Position numbers and translations under genes: made by a program. Of a stretch of DNA of 9,799 nt, positions 6,793-9,799 are shown one piece after another; the stretch's first letter is position 1, and each line of letters begins with the position of its first letter. The notes beneath the pieces were generated by a model. That model saw only the letters and a list, made by a program, of their open reading frames with translations. It was not told where the DNA came from and did no database searches. This DNA is from Coriobacteriales bacterium (GTDB lineage Bacteria; Actinomycetota; Coriobacteriia; Coriobacteriales; UBA8131), in assembly GCA_031286975.1 (NCBI GenBank), contig JAITTM010000215.1:1-9799 (forward strand), read 5' to 3'.

Positions 6793-7671
6793 TCAGCGGT
6801 CTTTGTCGGTGACGTAGAAGAGAGCTATGGTGCCGGGGCCGGCGTGGGCGCCAATAACCGGGTCAAGGTCGTTGATAAGAAAATCGGTCACGCCAAAGTT
6901 GGTGCGGATGAGCTCGGCGACATAGGTGGCGTCCTCAAGCGCGTCGGCATGGGAGATGTAGACCGATTGTTTGGCAACGGGCTCTTTGGCCGACGCGGCA
7001 AACTGGTCATAGAGAGCCTGCAGCGACTTTTTGCGGCCGCGCACCTTCTCGACCGGCACCAAACGGCCTTCGGCATCAACATGCAGCACCGGCTTGATGT
7101 TGAGCAGGGTTCCGGCAATGGCAGCACCCTTTGAGAGACGACCACCACGCTGCAAATAGTTCAGATCCTCGACGGTGAACCAGTGCGCATAGTTAAGCCG
7201 CGATTGCTGTGCCCAGTCAGCCACCTCGTCGAGAGTTGCGCCAGCAGCGCGTTTCTTGACAGCATCGACCACAAAAAGCCCCTGGCCCAAGGCGGCGGCC
7301 AGCGTGTCGACGCAACGGAGCTTGCGCTCAGGGAACTCGTTTGCCTGCAACTGCTGCATGTAGCTGCTGGTATTCTCATACGTGCCCGAAAGCGCCGAGT
7401 CAAAACCCAGGTACAACACATCCTTGCCCGCCTCAAACAGGCCGCGCACCAAGGTGCCCACATCCTCGAGACTGGGCAGCGAGGTGGTGATGACCTTGCC
7501 TTCGCGCATCATGGTATAGAACTGGCCGAGGTCGGTCACCTCGCCTTTAAGATAGCTGCGATACACCTCACCCTCGATGTTGAATTCGAGCGCGAGGACA
7601 TGCAGTCCGTACTGGTCGATTATCGCCTCTGGTAGATTCGAGGACGAATCGGTGACGATTTCAAAGCTCAT
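6793..7671 (-). CDS. degV: DegV family fatty-acid-binding protein (FakB-like)
   Basis: A 292-residue complete DegV protein. Family members bind a fatty acid and, where studied (FakB), present it to the kinase FakA to form acyl-phosphate for phospholipid synthesis. No fakA is in this window. Motifs in order are IVTDSSSNLP (5-14), TTSLPS (62-67), FDSALSGTYEN (90-100), the VDT...GQG segment (121-131), YLQRGGRLSKG (172-182) with LLNIKPVL (189-196), VEKVRGRKKSL (207-217) and GAHAGPG (274-280), whose His is expected near the fatty-acid carboxylate. ATG 7671 is chosen: GGGAG sits 5 nt upstream, and the family normally begins just before the VTDSS strand. An in-frame TTG four codons earlier (7683) is less likely. 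The gene is last in the minus-strand cluster, 59 nt after the DUF167 gene, so it may be cotranscribed; no clear promoter was seen in the gap. Confidence 0.95.
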   Translation of the reverse strand: MSFEIVTDSSSNLPEAIIDQYGLHVLALEFNIEGEVYRSYLKGEVTDLGQFYTMMREGKVITTSLPSLEDVGTLVRGLFEAGKDVLYLGFDSALSGTYENTSSYMQQLQANEFPERKLRCVDTLAAALGQGLFVVDAVKKRAAGATLDEVADWAQQSRLNYAHWFTVEDLNYLQRGGRLSKGAAIAGTLLNIKPVLHVDAEGRLVPVEKVRGRKKSLQALYDQFAASAKEPVAKQSVYISHADALEDATYVAELIRTNFGVTDFLINDLDPVIGAHAGPGTIALFYVTDKDR

Positions 7672-7730
7672 AGGCACTCCCAAGTCTCAGCGGTCAATTG
7701 CCCCATGGTGATGATGGTAATGATAACAAA

Positions 7731-8036
7731 TTACTCGCCCGTATCCAAAACCGCGATTTTTTGTGCCCACGCGGCAAAGACAGTGCGGTCGACCTCTATC
7801 GAGAGCAGTTTATGACGGGCACTGCCACCCCGCACGAGGGTCACCGCACTTTTTGCTACACCCAGCTCGTGTGCAAGCAGCTTGATGAGCGCCGCGTTTG
7901 CCTTGCCATCTGCGGGAGCTGCCGTTACGCGCACCTTCAACTCGTCGCGCTCGGGTGAACTCCAACCGATGATTGCATCTGCCGCCGAGCGTGGCGCGAG
8001 CTTAACGGCAAGCGTTATGGCAGCACAAGACAGCAT
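7731..8036 (-). CDS. yggU: DUF167 / YggU (UPF0235) family protein
   Basis: A 101-residue small protein with the DUF167 pattern: VKLAPRSAADAIIG (11-24), LKVRVTAAPADGKANAALIK (33-52) and VTLVRGGSARHKLLSIE (65-81). The function of the family is unknown; structures of homologues show a small alpha/beta fold. The ATG lies 13 nt after the divIVA stop with no good Shine-Dalgarno sequence, so translation probably depends on ribosomes leaving divIVA. YggU genes are often found near yggT, yggS and proC, which agrees with the context here. Confidence 0.9.
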   Translation of the reverse strand: MLSCAAITLAVKLAPRSAADAIIGWSSPERDELKVRVTAAPADGKANAALIKLLAHELGVAKSAVTLVRGGSARHKLLSIEVDRTVFAAWAQKIAVLDTGE

Positions 8037-8049
8037 CGAGGGCGGACTG

Positions 8050-8799
8050 CTAGTCTATCTCCTCGATATCAAGTTCATCGTCGTCATCGTCTTGGTAGCC
8101 AAACGAGCTGTAGTTCTCCTCAAGCGCAAGGGAGGCCTGCGCAGGGGCGGGAGCAGGGGCGGGGGCCTCTACGGGCACGGGAGCAGGAGCGGGAGCAGGG
8201 GCAGGGGCAACAACGGCATCATTGGCACGCAGAACCTCTTTTGCCGCGGGAGTGGAGACCACCTTCTCGGGGGCGGCGGGGACAACGCTCTCAAAACTGG
8301 AGAAGGTCTTTTGCGCATCCGCCTGAAAATGGTTGATGAGTGAAAGATAATCGGTGCGGAACCTCTCGCTCGACGCGCGCAGGCGATCGATCTCGCTTAA
8401 GGTCTTCTGCTTCTGTGTCAACGCATCGCGCACGATTTCACGAGCATGGGACTCAGCTTCACGGTAGAGCTTCTCGGCTTCTTGACGAGCCTCCTCTTTG
8501 AGCGCATCAGCACTTCGCTGTGCTGCGATGAAGGCTTTGGAGATGACATCCTCAGAAACCCCAGCGGCAGGGACAGCTGCGGAAACCGGTGCTGCCTCGA
8601 CACGACTGGCCTGTTGCTCAGCGTCAAGCGCGCGATCCTCGGCAGCCTTGATACGGTTGTTCGCTTCAGCTATCAGGAGGTTGTATTTGTCGATCTCCTC
8701 TGCCACAAGCTCTAAGAAATCGTCGACCTCCTGCGGGTCATAGCCGTGGCGGGACGTGCTGAAACTCTGCTGGTGGATATCTGCTGCGGTAATACTCAT
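8050..8799 (-). CDS. divIVA: DivIVA family cell-division/polarity protein
   Basis: A 249-residue coiled-coil protein that in relatives binds curved membrane at poles and septa and recruits division or growth partners. The N-terminal lipid-binding module is clear: F13, R17, GYD (19-21), V25-D26 and F28 (FSTSRHGYDPQEVDDFL). A short first coiled coil runs to about residue 66. An Ala/Val/Pro linker (67-82) follows, then a second heptad-rich helix (about 82-170), a low-complexity Ala-Pro tract (198-220) and an acidic tail DDDDDELDIEEID (237-249). The Ala/Pro linker plus acidic C-terminus resembles actinobacterial DivIVA/Wag31 architecture more than the short Bacillus form. A good site, AGAGGA, precedes ATG 8799. 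It lies downstream of proC and yggT in the division-associated order known from Gram-positives, and probably has its own promoter. Confidence 0.95.
   Translation of the reverse strand: MSITAADIHQQSFSTSRHGYDPQEVDDFLELVAEEIDKYNLLIAEANNRIKAAEDRALDAEQQASRVEAAPVSAAVPAAGVSEDVISKAFIAAQRSADALKEEARQEAEKLYREAESHAREIVRDALTQKQKTLSEIDRLRASSERFRTDYLSLINHFQADAQKTFSSFESVVPAAPEKVVSTPAAKEVLRANDAVVAPAPAPAPAPVPVEAPAPAPAPAQASLALEENYSSFGYQDDDDDELDIEEID
8140..8208 (-). repeat. Ala-Pro low-complexity tract in divIVA
   Basis: Residues 198-220 of DivIVA are almost only alternating Ala and Pro, encoded by repeated GCCCCTGCTCC-like hexamers, with a short VPVE break in the middle. Such DNA is prone to in-frame slippage, so the length may vary between strains. 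The stretch should be an extended linker between the coiled coil and the acidic tail. Confidence 0.85.
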
Positions 8800-8868
8800 G
8801 AGCGTTCCTCTCGTTTCACCTGATGTAGCGATTATCGTGTTCCTTCTCAGGTACCCAGATTGCGAGTG

Positions 8869-8902
8869 TATACAGTATAGCGATTCCTGTGTGTTTAGTT
8901 TA
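8869..8902 (-). promoter_or_regulatory. Candidate divIVA promoter with palindromic -10 region
   Basis: In the 135-nt gap between yggT and divIVA the minus strand carries TAAACT (8902-8897), 17 nt, then TATACT (8879-8874). The -10 matches the sigma-70 consensus at five of six positions; the -35 is weak. The -10 lies inside an 11-nt palindrome, TATACAGTATA (8869-8879), which could be an operator or chance in AT-rich sequence. The long leader (about 70 nt) to the divIVA start shows no clear structure. Confidence 0.45.
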
Positions 8903-8934
8903 GCACGAGGAGCACCATTGGCTGCAAAAAGTAG

Positions 8935-9195
8935 CTATACCAACAGGCGCACGACGAGCTGCAAAAGAACAATCGCCAGGATCGGCGACAGGTCGATGCC
9001 CCCTATCGGTGGGATGAAGCGCTTGAAGAGGTTGATATAGGGGCTCACCACGGCGTCGAGTACCTTATAGATATCGTTGAGGACACCCTTGCTGTGGTCG
9101 AACCAGGAGAAGATCGCCCAAACCACGATGAGGATCACGTAGAGATTGACCGCCTGCACGAGAATGGATGCGACTTGCTGGGGCAGGTTGATCAT
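8935..9195 (-). CDS. yggT: YggT/YlmG family membrane protein
   Basis: An 86-residue integral membrane protein with two predicted membrane segments (about residues 7-31 and 68-86). Between them lies the family signature FIPPIGGIDLSPI (60-72), preceded by a short amphipathic stretch VVSPYINLFKR. Homologues (YlmG, YggT) lie in division gene clusters and are implicated in septum or nucleoid-related functions, but the biochemical role is not settled. The start ATG overlaps the proC stop by 4 nt (ATGA) and has a strong site, GGAGGA, 7 nt upstream inside proC, so the two are cotranslated. divIVA follows after 135 nt. Confidence 0.94.
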   Translation of the reverse strand: MINLPQQVASILVQAVNLYVILIVVWAIFSWFDHSKGVLNDIYKVLDAVVSPYINLFKRFIPPIGGIDLSPILAIVLLQLVVRLLV

Positions 9196-9799
9196 GCCAG
9201 TTCCTCCGCGCGAGTGATGGCGGCTGTGACAGCTGCCTGGATTATGGATGTGACTCCCTCGGCTTCAAACGCCGCAAGCGCCGCCTGCGTCGTGCCGTTG
9301 GGGCTGGTGACCGCCGCCATGAGTTGCTCGGGGCTCTGACAGGTGAGCTCAAAGAGGCGGGAGGTGCCCAGCATCGTCTGCTGCGCGAGCATCAACGCCG
9401 CGTCTGCCGGAAGCCCCGCGCGCGCGCCCGCCGCCGCAAGCTCCTTGACGAAGAGGGCAAAGTAGGCAGGACCTGAACCACTGATGGCGGTTGCGGCGTT
9501 TTGCAGCGACTCATCAACAAGGAGGGCCTCTCCCATCAATGAGAAGAGCTCGCTGACCAGCTCGCCTTCTGCGCGAGGCGTGCCCTGCGCCACCGAGACC
9601 ACACTCATGCCGGCACCTACCGTAAGCCCTGTGTTGGGCATCACGCGGATCACCGCCGCATCGGGGAAGAATGCCGCCAGGGTCTGGGTGGTAATGCCCG
9701 CGGCTATTGAGATCACACGCTGGGGCTCAAAGCCGGGCGTGGCAGCCAGATGCTCCGCAACCGCACGGAGCATCTGCGGCTTGACCGCCAGGATGACCG
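9192..9799 (-). CDS. proC: Pyrroline-5-carboxylate reductase, 3' part (N-terminus beyond window)
   Basis: The visible 201 residues cover the end of the NAD(P)-binding Rossmann domain (starting VILAVKPQ) and the whole C-terminal dimerisation domain. Roughly 65-70 N-terminal residues, including the GxGxMG-type loop, lie outside. The enzyme reduces pyrroline-5-carboxylate to proline, the last step of proline synthesis. Motifs: RVMPNTGLTVGAG (usual form MPNTP), SGSGPAYFALFVKELAAAG, QQTMLGTSRL and TSPNGTTQAALAAFEAEG (more often SPGGTT). The MPNTG and SPNGTT variants are substitutions in otherwise well-kept motifs and are not evidence of inactivity. The ATG at 9773 is an internal methionine, since the conserved frame continues upstream of it to the window edge. 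It overlaps yggT by 4 nt. Confidence 0.95.
   Translation of the reverse strand, partial: VILAVKPQMLRAVAEHLAATPGFEPQRVISIAAGITTQTLAAFFPDAAVIRVMPNTGLTVGAGMSVVSVAQGTPRAEGELVSELFSLMGEALLVDESLQNAATAISGSGPAYFALFVKELAAAGARAGLPADAALMLAQQTMLGTSRLFELTCQSPEQLMAAVTSPNGTTQAALAAFEAEGVTSIIQAAVTAAITRAEELA

Noticed and set aside
9192..9773. proC starting at ATG 9773
   Set aside because: The conserved VILAVKPQ lies in the same frame directly upstream, so this Met is internal and the true start is outside the window.

Overview
The window looks like a chromosomal segment of a GC-rich Gram-positive bacterium. The best guess is Actinomycetota, probably class Coriobacteriia. This rests on the proC-yggT-divIVA cluster typical of Gram-positives, a DivIVA with an Ala/Pro linker, a GlnR-type (actinobacterial) orphan regulator, a type III glutamine synthetase, and a secreted leucine-rich-repeat protein of the sort common in gut and oral Firmicutes and Coriobacteriia. 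The taxonomy is inference; no rRNA or tRNA gene is present. No mobile element, CRISPR array, tRNA or origin was seen.

Left part (1-4348, all minus strand). A GlnR-like OmpR-family regulator (3671-4348) overlaps the start of DNA polymerase I (polA, 1023-3674) by 4 nt. About 70 nt further downstream a secreted leucine-rich-repeat protein starts at 950 and runs off the left edge. Its eight perfectly spaced 21-residue repeats each carry one cysteine, as in the cysteine-ladder internalin InlJ.

Middle (4349-6742). A 233-nt divergent intergenic region separates the regulator from a plus-strand type III glutamine synthetase (4582-6666). It holds two GAAAC-containing sites that partly match the actinobacterial GlnR box, a long imperfect hairpin followed by a T8 run, and candidate promoter elements. 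A regulator lacking the receiver acid pocket, back to back with a glutamine synthetase, suggests a local nitrogen-control circuit. Glutamine synthetase ends at a strong 13-bp hairpin that probably terminates transcription from both convergent units.

Right part (6793-9799, all minus strand). This is a cell-envelope and division cluster, transcribed right to left: proC (partial at the right edge), yggT/ylmG, divIVA, a DUF167/YggU gene and a DegV fatty-acid-binding protein. proC and yggT overlap by 4 nt, and divIVA probably has its own promoter in the 135-nt gap after yggT. By synteny with other Gram-positives, sepF, a YggS-family gene and ftsZ would be expected beyond the right edge. The features of most interest are the regulator/glutamine-synthetase pair and its intergenic region, the cotranscription of that regulator with polA, and the cysteine-ladder surface protein.
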